Shown one piece after another: positions 1-5,444 of a DNA stretch of 8,099 bases. The first letter of the stretch is position 1. Every line of letters begins with the position of its first letter. A program made the position numbers and the translations under genes. The DNA lies in assembly GCA_900314165.1 (NCBI GenBank), contig OMUE01000093.1:1-8099 (forward strand). The letters run 5' to 3'. The notes beneath the pieces were generated by a model. That model had not been told where the DNA came from. It saw nothing but the letters and a program-made list of their open reading frames with translations, and made no database searches. This stretch comes from an uncultured Acidaminococcus sp. GTDB lineage: Bacteria > Bacillota_C > Negativicutes > Acidaminococcales > Acidaminococcaceae.

Positions 1-43
1 ACTTTTTCATGAGCATTTAGATCTTAAATGGCTCACTTTTATA
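1..43. other. AT-rich flank beyond the early stop of the LysR gene
   Basis: This short AT-rich stretch lies downstream of the LysR stop codon. If the regulator had normal length, its last 40 or so codons would be expected here and beyond the window edge. None of the three minus-strand frames through it reads like a LysR C-terminus, and all contain a stop. No terminator hairpin is visible. Confidence 0.4.
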
Positions 44-796
44 TTAGCATTCACAAGCTGTGACAAGCTGGGAAATCTCTAAGGTGATATGGGGTGTGAT
101 TCCGGCTTTCTGGCATATTTTCAGTGCTCTGTCATGCAGATTATTGTTTTTAGTCAGATTGATTAGCGGTAAATCCCTTAAAAAGCTCCAGGGAACGGGA
201 CAAATGCCGCTAGAAAGATGGCGCCCGGCCAGAATATCCCGGGCACTCATCTGACAGTCTTTTAAGGTATCATTAATAGCTTCCTTTGCCGGCACAGCCA
301 GTAAGATATGGTCCTGAAAAGCAGGATAGTGTTCAAATTTTTCCACATAGGCGTCATCGCAATTTAACGTAAGATCTATGGACTGGTTCTCTAACATGGA
401 GCTTAGTGAAGCAGCGCTGCTTTCTGCCAGCTGAATCTCTACTCCCGGATAATTCTTCCGGAAGGCCGTCAGGATGGGTGGTAAAATCCGGGCGTTGATA
501 TAGTGGGTTCCCCCGATTCGGAGCGTGCCTGTTGCTAATGTGCTGATGTCGTGCAGTTCATCCTGGATGTTCTCTTCCAGGTGCCTCATTTTTTCAATAG
601 CTCTAATATAGATTTCTCCGGCCTCTGTCAGCTGCAGAGGTCGTTTTTTTCTATCAAAAAGAGCCATGCCGATTTGTGTTTCTATTTTGCGGATGGACAT
701 GCTCAAAGCGGGTTGAGTCATATAGAGATTCTCTGCAGCTTTGGAAAAACTTCCCGATTTATAGATTTCATAGATGTAATCAAGTTCTGGACGCAT
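44..796 (-). CDS. LysR-family transcriptional regulator, C-terminally short (250 aa)
   Basis: A probable activator or repressor of the divergent hydro-lyase/symporter operon, presumably responding to that pathway's substrate. The N-terminus is a classic LysR winged helix-turn-helix: residues about 5-60 include SGSFSKAAENLYMTQPALS, then the KIE and LTEAG segments and a linker helix at about 59-85. The effector-binding domain starts near residue 88 (TGTLRIGGTHY). The start is the ATG at 794-796, preceded by AGGAGGT at a good distance. LysR proteins usually have about 290-305 residues. This one stops after EISQLVTACEC, where relatives continue with a segment like QLVTAYELV plus some 40 residues completing the domain. 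The gene therefore looks truncated, and its sensing function may be damaged even though DNA binding should survive. LysR assignment is near certain; the target is inferred from divergent placement. Confidence 0.88.
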   Translation of the reverse strand: MRPELDYIYEIYKSGSFSKAAENLYMTQPALSMSIRKIETQIGMALFDRKKRPLQLTEAGEIYIRAIEKMRHLEENIQDELHDISTLATGTLRIGGTHYINARILPPILTAFRKNYPGVEIQLAESSAASLSSMLENQSIDLTLNCDDAYVEKFEHYPAFQDHILLAVPAKEAINDTLKDCQMSARDILAGRHLSSGICPVPWSFLRDLPLINLTKNNNLHDRALKICQKAGITPHITLEISQLVTACEC

Positions 797-813
797 AGGT
801 ACACCTCCTGTTC

Positions 814-830
814 TTATACCTATACTATAA
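814..830. promoter_or_regulatory. Inverted repeat, candidate LysR operator
   Basis: A perfect inverted repeat TTATA-N7-TATAA sits just downstream of the predicted LysR -10 box, where binding would be expected to repress the regulator's own gene. A second perfect 12-base palindrome, ATTTATATAAAT, lies at 836-847 inside the LysR promoter spacer. LysR proteins often bind interrupted dyads in divergent promoters. Because the region is almost entirely A and T, either symmetry could be chance. Confidence 0.3.
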
Positions 831-860
831 ATTATATTTATATAAATGTAAATAACACAA
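831..860 (-). promoter_or_regulatory. Predicted promoter of the LysR gene
   Basis: On the minus strand, TTGTGT (855-860) and a perfect TATAAT (831-836) are separated by 18 bases. The start codon lies about 35 bases downstream of the -10 box. The -35 box is only two bases from the -35 box of the divergent operon promoter, so one bound regulator could affect both. The region is AT-rich, which raises the chance of a false match. Confidence 0.5.
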
Positions 861-862
861 AA

Positions 863-891
863 TTGAAGTTATATATAAGAAGGCGTATCAT
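863..891 (+). promoter_or_regulatory. Predicted sigma-70-type promoter of the hydro-lyase operon
   Basis: TTGAAG (863-868) and TATCAT (886-891) are separated by the ideal 17 bases. Transcription would begin near 898, giving a leader of roughly 33 bases before the start codon at 931. The leader ends in a strong ribosome binding site, GGGAGGAG (919-926). No riboswitch or attenuator fits in so short a leader, so control is probably at initiation through the divergent LysR protein. Confidence 0.55.
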
Positions 892-930
892 ACACTTAAC
901 AGAAAACTTAGAACTTTTGGGAGGAGAAAA

Positions 931-1227
931 ATGAAAATCAACGGTTTGCTCATGGACGACACGGACAATGTAGTGACCTGTGTAGAAGAAATTCCGCAGG
1001 GAGGTACTGTGGTATATCGTAAGGATGGTCAGCTTCTGACCATTACGGCAGAAGAAACGATTCCTTACTGCCATAAAATCGCTCTGGTAGATTTAGCAAA
1101 AGGGGATAAGGTCCTCAAATATGGGGAACTGATCGGAGAAACGAATGCTCCCATTGCTAAAGGCCATTGGGTCTCTGACAAAAATATTTTCAGTGTACCC
1201 AGAGATTATGCGCAGGAAATGATTTAA
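931..1227 (+). CDS. UxaA-family hydro-lyase, small SAF-domain subunit (98 aa)
   Basis: The small subunit of a two-part hydro-lyase of the altronate/galactarate dehydratase family, in which the SAF domain is a separate polypeptide as in (2R)-sulfolactate sulfo-lyase SuyAB. Family features are visible: DNVVTCVEEIPQGGTV at 12-27, IPYCHKIALVDLAKGDKVLKYGE spread over 44-66, IGE at 68-70 and the final G-WV-N strand at 78-85. Family members usually end this domain with VHxHN. Here the motif reads VSDKN (81-85), so both histidines are gone. The gene has the strong site GGGAGGAG upstream, and its stop codon is 12 bases before the large-subunit gene, so the two are surely co-translated. Length is normal for a stand-alone SAF subunit. 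Family is clear; the exact substrate cannot be read from this subunit. Confidence 0.85.
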   Translation: MKINGLLMDDTDNVVTCVEEIPQGGTVVYRKDGQLLTITAEETIPYCHKIALVDLAKGDKVLKYGELIGETNAPIAKGHWVSDKNIFSVPRDYAQEMI

Positions 1228-1239
1228 GGAGGAAATACG

Positions 1240-2400
1240 ATGAAATTTTGGGGATATAGAAGAAGCGAAGGTCGTCCGGGAATCCGCAATCATGTTCTGA
1301 TCCTTCCTACCTGTGCCTGTGGCTCTGAATCTGCACGGATTGTAGCCAGCCAGGTACGGGGTGCTGTGAACATCATTTTCAACACGGGCTGTTCCGATGT
1401 ACAGGCCAATACGGATATGTCTCAAAAGGTCCTGACCGGATTTGCCTGCAATCCTAATGTGTATGGTGTAGTCATTATTGGACTGGGTTGCGAAACGGTA
1501 GGACATGCTCAGTTAGCTGCTAAGATTCGGAAAATGACGTCCAAACCTGTGGTGGATTTCGGTATCCAGGATGAAGGCGGGACTCTGAAGACCATTGAAA
1601 AAGCTGTACGGGCTGCCCGGGATATGGCTGCTGAGGCAGGGATGCAGCAGAAGGAACTGTTTGATATCTCTGAACTCATGATGGGTATTGAATGCGGCGG
1701 GTCTGACGCTACCTCCGGCATTGCTTCCAATCCGGCTGTTGGGGCTCTGAGTGATGAACTGGTGGATTTGGGTGCTACTACCATTATGAGCGAATCCATT
1801 GAATGGATTGGTGGGGAACATGTGCTGGCTAAAAGAGCAGCTACCCCGGAAATCCATAACCAAATCATCAAGGTCTGCCAGGACTATGAAGAGCATCTGA
1901 AAGCAGCCGGGCAGGACTGTCGGGCTGGGCAGCCGACTCCCGGGAATAAAGCTGGTGGACTTTCAACTCTGGATGAAAAGAGCCTGGGCTGCATCCGCAA
2001 AGGCGGTACCCGTCCTATTGTGGAAGTCCTGGGACAGGCACAGCGGCCTACGAAACATGGGGCAGTGGTCATGGATACGGCAGGCTACGATATTTCTTCT
2101 GTAACCTCCATGGTGGCTGGTGGCTGCAATGTGGTCATCTTCACTACCGGCCGGGGCACTCCTACCGGTAATGCGATTGTTCCTGTCCTGAAAGTCACAG
2201 CTAATGCTAAGACTTATGCAAAAATGGAAGACAACATGGATGTGGACTTGTCCGGTATCATCAAAGGGGAAACGACCTATCAGGAAGAAGGCCACCGGAT
2301 GCTGGGGATTATCAATGATGTAGCCAATGGCAAGCTTACAAAAGCTGAAGCATTCGGCTTCTCCGATATCGCAGTCGATCATGTCTGCCGGTTTGTGTGA
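1240..2400 (+). CDS. UxaA-family hydro-lyase, large catalytic subunit (386 aa)
   Basis: The catalytic part of a cytoplasmic hydro-lyase that would remove water, or sulfite in the SuyB branch, from a hydroxy-acid. Family landmarks appear in order: the opening GYRRSEGRPGIRNHVLILPT near residues 5-24, NTGCSD (49-54), NPNVYGVVIIGLGCE (71-85), GIECGGSD (149-156), ASNPAVG (162-168), SESIEWIGGEHVLAKRA (184-200), GNKAGGLST (235-243), MDTAGYD (278-284), AGGCN (293-297) and TTGRGTPTGN (302-311). Several conserved cysteines and acidic residues are typical of this metal-dependent family. Length fits the split type; fused UxaA and GarD proteins are about 500 residues because they carry the SAF domain themselves. 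AAGGAGG overlaps the upstream stop codon and sets the ATG at 1240. Possible substrates include altronate-like sugar acids, tartrate-type acids and sulfolactate; sequence alone does not choose. Confidence 0.9.
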   Translation: MKFWGYRRSEGRPGIRNHVLILPTCACGSESARIVASQVRGAVNIIFNTGCSDVQANTDMSQKVLTGFACNPNVYGVVIIGLGCETVGHAQLAAKIRKMTSKPVVDFGIQDEGGTLKTIEKAVRAARDMAAEAGMQQKELFDISELMMGIECGGSDATSGIASNPAVGALSDELVDLGATTIMSESIEWIGGEHVLAKRAATPEIHNQIIKVCQDYEEHLKAAGQDCRAGQPTPGNKAGGLSTLDEKSLGCIRKGGTRPIVEVLGQAQRPTKHGAVVMDTAGYDISSVTSMVAGGCNVVIFTTGRGTPTGNAIVPVLKVTANAKTYAKMEDNMDVDLSGIIKGETTYQEEGHRMLGIINDVANGKLTKAEAFGFSDIAVDHVCRFV

Positions 2401-2459
2401 TTAATAAGGCTTGTAGAAAAGTTTCGGGAAGATTATGAAGGATTGATGGAGGCATCATT

Positions 2460-3695
2460 ATGGGATTTATATGGAAACCTTGGAATAAAATCAGTTTGTT
2501 TACACGGATTATGATCGGCTTTGTACTCGGCATTGCAGTCGGTTTGATCTTTGGACCCAAAGCTGCTGTGTTAATGCCGTTAGGCACGATTCTGACCAGA
2601 CTTTTGACCATGGTCGTAGCACCTATGGTACTCTGCTTGTTGGTTGTAGCCGCTGCTGACGTAGGTGATGGTAAGAAGCTCGGACGTATGGGCGTAAAAA
2701 CGGTCCTGTGTTTCTTGGTTTCTACGATGGGTGCCATTGTATTAGGCCTGTTTTTTGCAAACCTGTTCCATGTAGGTACTGGTGTAACCCTGACCCAGGG
2801 AGCAAAAGCAGTAAAGGCAGCCAAAGAAGTTTCGATGCTGAGTACTTTGATCAACATCATTCCGTCCAACCCCTTTAATTCTCTGTCCTCTCAGAATCTG
2901 CTGCAGATTATCTTCTTTGCCCTGATCCTTGGCTTTGCACTCATGAAGATGGGGGATAAAGGCAAGGCACTTTTAGATGTATTCCGGACTGGGAAGGATG
3001 CTATGGGCTACATTACCAATGAAGTCTTGGAATTTACTCCTTATGGCGTATTCGGCCTCATGGCCAGTGTGGTGGGCAAGAACGGCCCGGCCATCATGAT
3101 CCCCTATATCAAGACGATTGCCGCTCTGTATATAGCAGGGTTCCTGTACCTGATTGTTGTGCAAGCCGGCATCATGGCCGGTGCCATCGGTCATATCAGC
3201 CCGCTTCGGTTTTTGAAGACTATGAAAGAAGCTATGGCTTTCGTGTTTGCCACTTGTTCTTCCGTAGCGACGATTCCTATCAACCTGAAATGCACGAAGA
3301 ATCTGGGTGTGGACGAGGATACCGCAAACTTCGTCATTCCTTTCGGTGCCGTTATGAACATGAATGGTACTGCCATTTACGAAGCCGTGGCAGTCATCTT
3401 TACGGCAGAAATCTATGGGATTCCTTTGACGGTAGGTGACCAGGCTATGATTCTCCTCTCCGCGACTCTGGCTGCTGTCGGAACGGCCGGTATCCCGGGT
3501 TCCGGACTTGTTATGCTGACCATCGTACTGTCCGCAGCCAACCTGCCTATGGAAGCCATCGGTTTGTTGGCTGGTATCGACAGAATCCTGAATATGGGCC
3601 GGGTTATCCCGAATATCGTAGGCGATGCAGCAGCTGCTGTAATCGTAGCTAAGACGGAAGGAACGCTAGGAAAACCAAAAGTTTCTGAAGAATAA
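2460..3695 (+). CDS. DAACS-family sodium/proton symporter (GltPh/DctA-like, 411 aa)
   Basis: An inner-membrane secondary transporter, probably the importer for the substrate of the hydro-lyase encoded just upstream. Eight membrane segments and both re-entrant hairpins are recognisable. Hairpin 1 contains ATCSSVATIP near residue 269. Transmembrane segment 7 carries NMNGT at 300-304, where the family norm is NMDGT. Hairpin 2 has GTAGIPGSG, and segment 8 reads GIDRILNMGRVIPNIVGD at 372-389. By alignment to GltPh from memory, D390, R397, N401 and D405 are kept (D374, R381, N385, D389). D394, which holds the substrate amino group, is N378, and T398 is V382. This favours a carboxylate without an amino group, as in DctA, though DctA itself differs here. 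GGAGG (2448-2452) sets the start. The gene is last in the operon and is followed by a strong terminator. Confidence 0.9.
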   Translation: MGFIWKPWNKISLFTRIMIGFVLGIAVGLIFGPKAAVLMPLGTILTRLLTMVVAPMVLCLLVVAAADVGDGKKLGRMGVKTVLCFLVSTMGAIVLGLFFANLFHVGTGVTLTQGAKAVKAAKEVSMLSTLINIIPSNPFNSLSSQNLLQIIFFALILGFALMKMGDKGKALLDVFRTGKDAMGYITNEVLEFTPYGVFGLMASVVGKNGPAIMIPYIKTIAALYIAGFLYLIVVQAGIMAGAIGHISPLRFLKTMKEAMAFVFATCSSVATIPINLKCTKNLGVDEDTANFVIPFGAVMNMNGTAIYEAVAVIFTAEIYGIPLTVGDQAMILLSATLAAVGTAGIPGSGLVMLTIVLSAANLPMEAIGLLAGIDRILNMGRVIPNIVGDAAAAVIVAKTEGTLGKPKVSEE

Positions 3696-3701
3696 ATAGT
3701 G

Positions 3702-3732
3702 AGACCCGCAGCGTTTGCTGCGGGTCTTTTTT
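3702..3732 (+). terminator. Intrinsic terminator of the hydro-lyase/symporter operon
   Basis: An 11-base perfect stem (AGACCCGCAGC pairing with GCTGCGGGTCT) closes a GTTT loop and runs straight into a series of T residues up to 3732. It begins seven bases after the symporter stop codon, so it ends the three-gene transcript. It is a textbook rho-independent terminator. Confidence 0.95.
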
Positions 3733-3737
3733 ATCAA

Positions 3738-3826
3738 CAGCGCACCTGCGCGCCCCCACCACCATCGCAAGCGATGGTCCCCCGCCCCCAGAGGGGGCCG
3801 GATACGGCTCTGTCCGTGCAGCGCAC
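3738..3826. repeat. GC-rich hairpin element flanked by 8-base direct repeats
   Basis: Between the two terminators lies a strongly GC-rich island unlike the AT-rich intergenic DNA elsewhere. It contains a perfect 8-base stem with a two-base loop (ACCATCGC-AA-GCGATGGT, 3761-3778). A second hairpin follows (GCCCCC-AGA-GGGGGC, 3784-3798). CAGCGCAC occurs on both sides, at 3738-3745 and 3819-3826, enclosing 73 bases. This arrangement resembles a REP/MITE-like dispersed intergenic repeat with a target duplication. Only one copy is visible, so its repeat nature is inferred. No coding sequence is credible here. Confidence 0.4.
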
Positions 3827-3877
3827 TTCGAGCCAAGAAGATTCAGCTCAGGTGCATTCAGACCAAGAAATATTCAT

Positions 3878-3910
3878 AAAAAAATGACCTGTGGCAGCAT
3901 GCCACAGGTC
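3878..3910 (-). terminator. Intrinsic terminator of the polyamine transport operon
   Basis: Read on the minus strand, a perfect 11-base stem (GACCTGTGGCA pairing with TGCCACAGGTC, three-base loop) is followed after one A by seven T residues. It lies about 38 bases past the potD stop codon and ends the pot transcript. The stem is symmetric, but the T-run is on the minus-strand side, which fixes its direction. Confidence 0.93.
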
Positions 3911-3923
3911 GTTTCCTATTTTA

Positions 3924-3947
3924 CTAACGTCTAAATTCTAACGTCTA
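3924..3947. repeat. Short tandem direct repeat after potD
   Basis: The ten-base sequence CTAACGTCTA occurs at 3924-3933 and again at 3938-3947, separated by four bases, and the second copy abuts the potD stop codon. It looks like a small local duplication. No function is apparent. Confidence 0.5.
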
Positions 3948-5024
3948 TCACTTCACGGTTTTCAATTCCGTCCAGTACTTGTCGTACATGGTGATGGCGT
4001 CGCCGATGTCGGCCAGCCATTCACCCATCTTGATCTTGTCCACAGCGGTCTTCAGCATAGCGTCATCCAGATATTCCTTTGTGTGGAATTCTCTGGCTTT
4101 TTCGTTAGGATCGTTGTAGCCGATGTATTCGTAGTTCTTGGCGCTGACCTTTGGATCATACAGGAAGTTGATGAACTTCTCCGCCAGTTCCTTGTGCTTA
4201 GCACCTTTGGGGATGGCCAGGGTGTCGGCCCAGACCGTGGTACCTTCTTTCGGAATCACGAAGCCGATGTCTTTGTTATCCTTGTGGGTAAAGTAAGCGT
4301 CACCGGACCACATGGTACCGATCCAGGCTTCTTCGGCAATGAACTTCTGCTTGATGCTGTCCGTATCATAGGCCAGCACGTTGGGTGCCAGGGTCTTCAG
4401 GTCCTCAAAGGCAGCCTTTACGTCATTAGCATCCTTGGAGTTGTTGGACTTGCCATGCTTCTTCAGGGCCATGCCCAGCACTTCCCGGCTGTCATTCAGC
4501 AGGATGACACGGCCTTTATATTCGGGATTCCACAGGTCCTGCCAGGTGGTGGGAGCGGTCTTGATGTATTTCTTGTTATACACAATCCCCGTCATGCCCC
4601 AGGTGTAAACCACGGAATACTCCCCCTTGGGATCGAAGGTGGGAGCCTGCAGATTCTTCATGATGCCCTTCGTGTTGGGCATAGCGTCCTTGTTCAGCTT
4701 TTCCAGCAGGTTCAGCTTGATCATGGTGGATACCATGTAGTCGGAGGGTTGGATCACGTCGTACTGGGAGCCGCCGGCCTGGATTTTGGCCAGCAGTTCT
4801 TCGTTGTTGGCAAATACGTCGTAGTTGATCTTGCAGTTATTCTGCTTTTCAAATTCCTTAAGAACTTCCGGGTCGAAGTTGTCCGCCCAGCTGAAGATAT
4901 TCAGTACTTGTTTTTCCTTGCCCCCTTCGCTTTTGGAAGAGGAGGAACCGCCGCAGCCGGCCGATACGGCCAGAAGGGCTGCCATAGCCAGGGAAGCCAC
5001 CCATTTTACTTTCTTGTTCATCAT
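3948..5024 (-). CDS. potD: Spermidine/putrescine ABC transporter substrate-binding lipoprotein (358 aa)
   Basis: The extracytoplasmic receptor that captures polyamines and delivers them to PotBC. Residues 1-23 form a lipoprotein signal peptide (KK, hydrophobic core, AVSAGC), with Cys24 as the lipid-attachment site and a serine-rich tether after it. The mature fold begins with KQVLNIFSWADNF (38-50). Compared from memory with E. coli PotD, ligand residues are largely kept: W46 (W34), S94 and Y96 in PSDY (S83, Y85), D178 and E181 in NDSREV (D168, E171), W239 (W229), W265 and D267 in VWADT (W255, D257) and Y303 in IGY (Y293). Two differ: F50 for Y37 and L337 for Q327. AAAGGA (5032-5037) precedes the ATG at 5022-5024. 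It is the last gene of the operon. Polyamine specificity is very likely; spermidine versus putrescine is uncertain. Confidence 0.93.
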   Translation of the reverse strand: MMNKKVKWVASLAMAALLAVSAGCGGSSSSKSEGGKEKQVLNIFSWADNFDPEVLKEFEKQNNCKINYDVFANNEELLAKIQAGGSQYDVIQPSDYMVSTMIKLNLLEKLNKDAMPNTKGIMKNLQAPTFDPKGEYSVVYTWGMTGIVYNKKYIKTAPTTWQDLWNPEYKGRVILLNDSREVLGMALKKHGKSNNSKDANDVKAAFEDLKTLAPNVLAYDTDSIKQKFIAEEAWIGTMWSGDAYFTHKDNKDIGFVIPKEGTTVWADTLAIPKGAKHKELAEKFINFLYDPKVSAKNYEYIGYNDPNEKAREFHTKEYLDDAMLKTAVDKIKMGEWLADIGDAITMYDKYWTELKTVK

Positions 5025-5148
5025 ACATCAGTCCTTTCAGGAATATGGATTATCTGCGTTTCAGCAGATGGGAAATAACCACGACGGATAAACCGGCTAC
5101 CAGGATACCGGCGGCTATGGGCCGCAGAGGAGGGGTCACGCTCCGGTT
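4863..5148. repeat. Tandem duplication unit proximal to potD
   Basis: This unit covers the potC-like end of the hybrid ORF, its stop codon, the potD ribosome binding site and potD codons 1-54. Corresponding points in the other unit (5158-5444) are offset by a steady 294-296 bases: the ribosome binding sites by 294, the KQVLNIF codons by 295 and the RR codons by 296. A constant offset across coding and non-coding landmarks is what a tandem duplication predicts. Confidence 0.6.
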
Positions 5149-5316
5149 TACAATAGTGACTTCGGGCTTGAAGTTATTACCGAAATTAAAGATGTTCAGG
5201 ACTTGTTTGTCCTGCTTTGCCCCGGGACCTCCGCTCATGGGATGACCGGTGGCACCAGCCCACAGCATAGGCGCTGCCCGGCGAGCCAGCCATTTTGCAC
5301 TCTTGAATAATAACAT
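5050..5316 (-). CDS. Hybrid small ORF: potD start fused to potC end (88 aa)
   Basis: Not a known family. Residues 1-53 resemble the first 54 of the adjacent PotD. Both have a K..KW.A start, and KQVLNIF (37-43) and NF.PEV (48-53) match PotD 38-44 and 49-54. About 40 of 57 bases match over the best 19 codons. Residues 57-88 align without gaps to PotC 226-257, with about 10 of 32 identities including the final S..LL.RR, and end in one membrane helix (about 66-84) followed by KRR. The ribosome binding site AAAGGACTGA, which overlaps the potC stop, matches that of potD. PotD's lipobox cysteine is missing (ATGHP in its place). The frame is intact and well placed for translation within the operon. 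A membrane-anchored small protein facing outward is plausible. A decaying remnant of a duplication cannot be excluded. Confidence 0.6.
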   Translation of the reverse strand: MLLFKSAKWLARRAAPMLWAGATGHPMSGGPGAKQDKQVLNIFNFGNNFKPEVTIVNRSVTPPLRPIAAGILVAGLSVVVISHLLKRR

Positions 5317-5444
5317 AAGCGTCAGTCCTTTCTGGAACCGTGGTAACCACGTCTCTGCAGCAGCTGGGACAGGATGACCAAAGAAATGGTGGCCAGCATG
5401 AGGCAGGTGGACAGGGCGTTGATCTGGGGAGAAATCCCCCGTTT
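5158..5444. repeat. Tandem duplication unit proximal to potC
   Basis: This unit covers potC codons 226-265, the stop codon, the ribosome binding site and the potD-like first 53 codons of the hybrid ORF. It is the partner of the unit at 4863-5148, with about nine unassigned bases between them. Similarity is highest around the ribosome binding site and the KQVLNIF stretch. It is much weaker in the membrane-helix part, about 49 of 96 bases by hand count, which suggests an old event. Confidence 0.6.

Noticed and set aside
551..934. Plus-strand open frame overlapping the LysR start and divergent promoter
   Set aside because: It runs antisense through the LysR DNA-binding domain and then through the AT-rich promoter region. 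The translation has no recognisable features.
1513..1896. Minus-strand open frames inside the large hydro-lyase gene
   Set aside because: They lie inside a strongly conserved coding sequence on the other strand. The overlapping minus-strand frames read as shadow translations.
3733..3840. Clustered hairpins considered as a CRISPR fragment or small RNA
   Set aside because: The two hairpins differ in sequence and there is no repeat-spacer periodicity. No promoter faces into the region, which lies between two terminators.
3699..3887. Plus-strand open frame across the convergent intergenic region
   Set aside because: It starts inside the approach to a terminator hairpin, runs through both the terminator and the GC-rich element, has no ribosome binding site and gives a low-complexity proline-rich translation.
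4083..5078. Long plus-strand open frame (331 codons) opposite potD
   Set aside because: It is antisense to a clearly conserved gene. Its translation is rich in V, G, H and Q typical of mirrored codon bias, and it shows no family motif or ribosome binding site.
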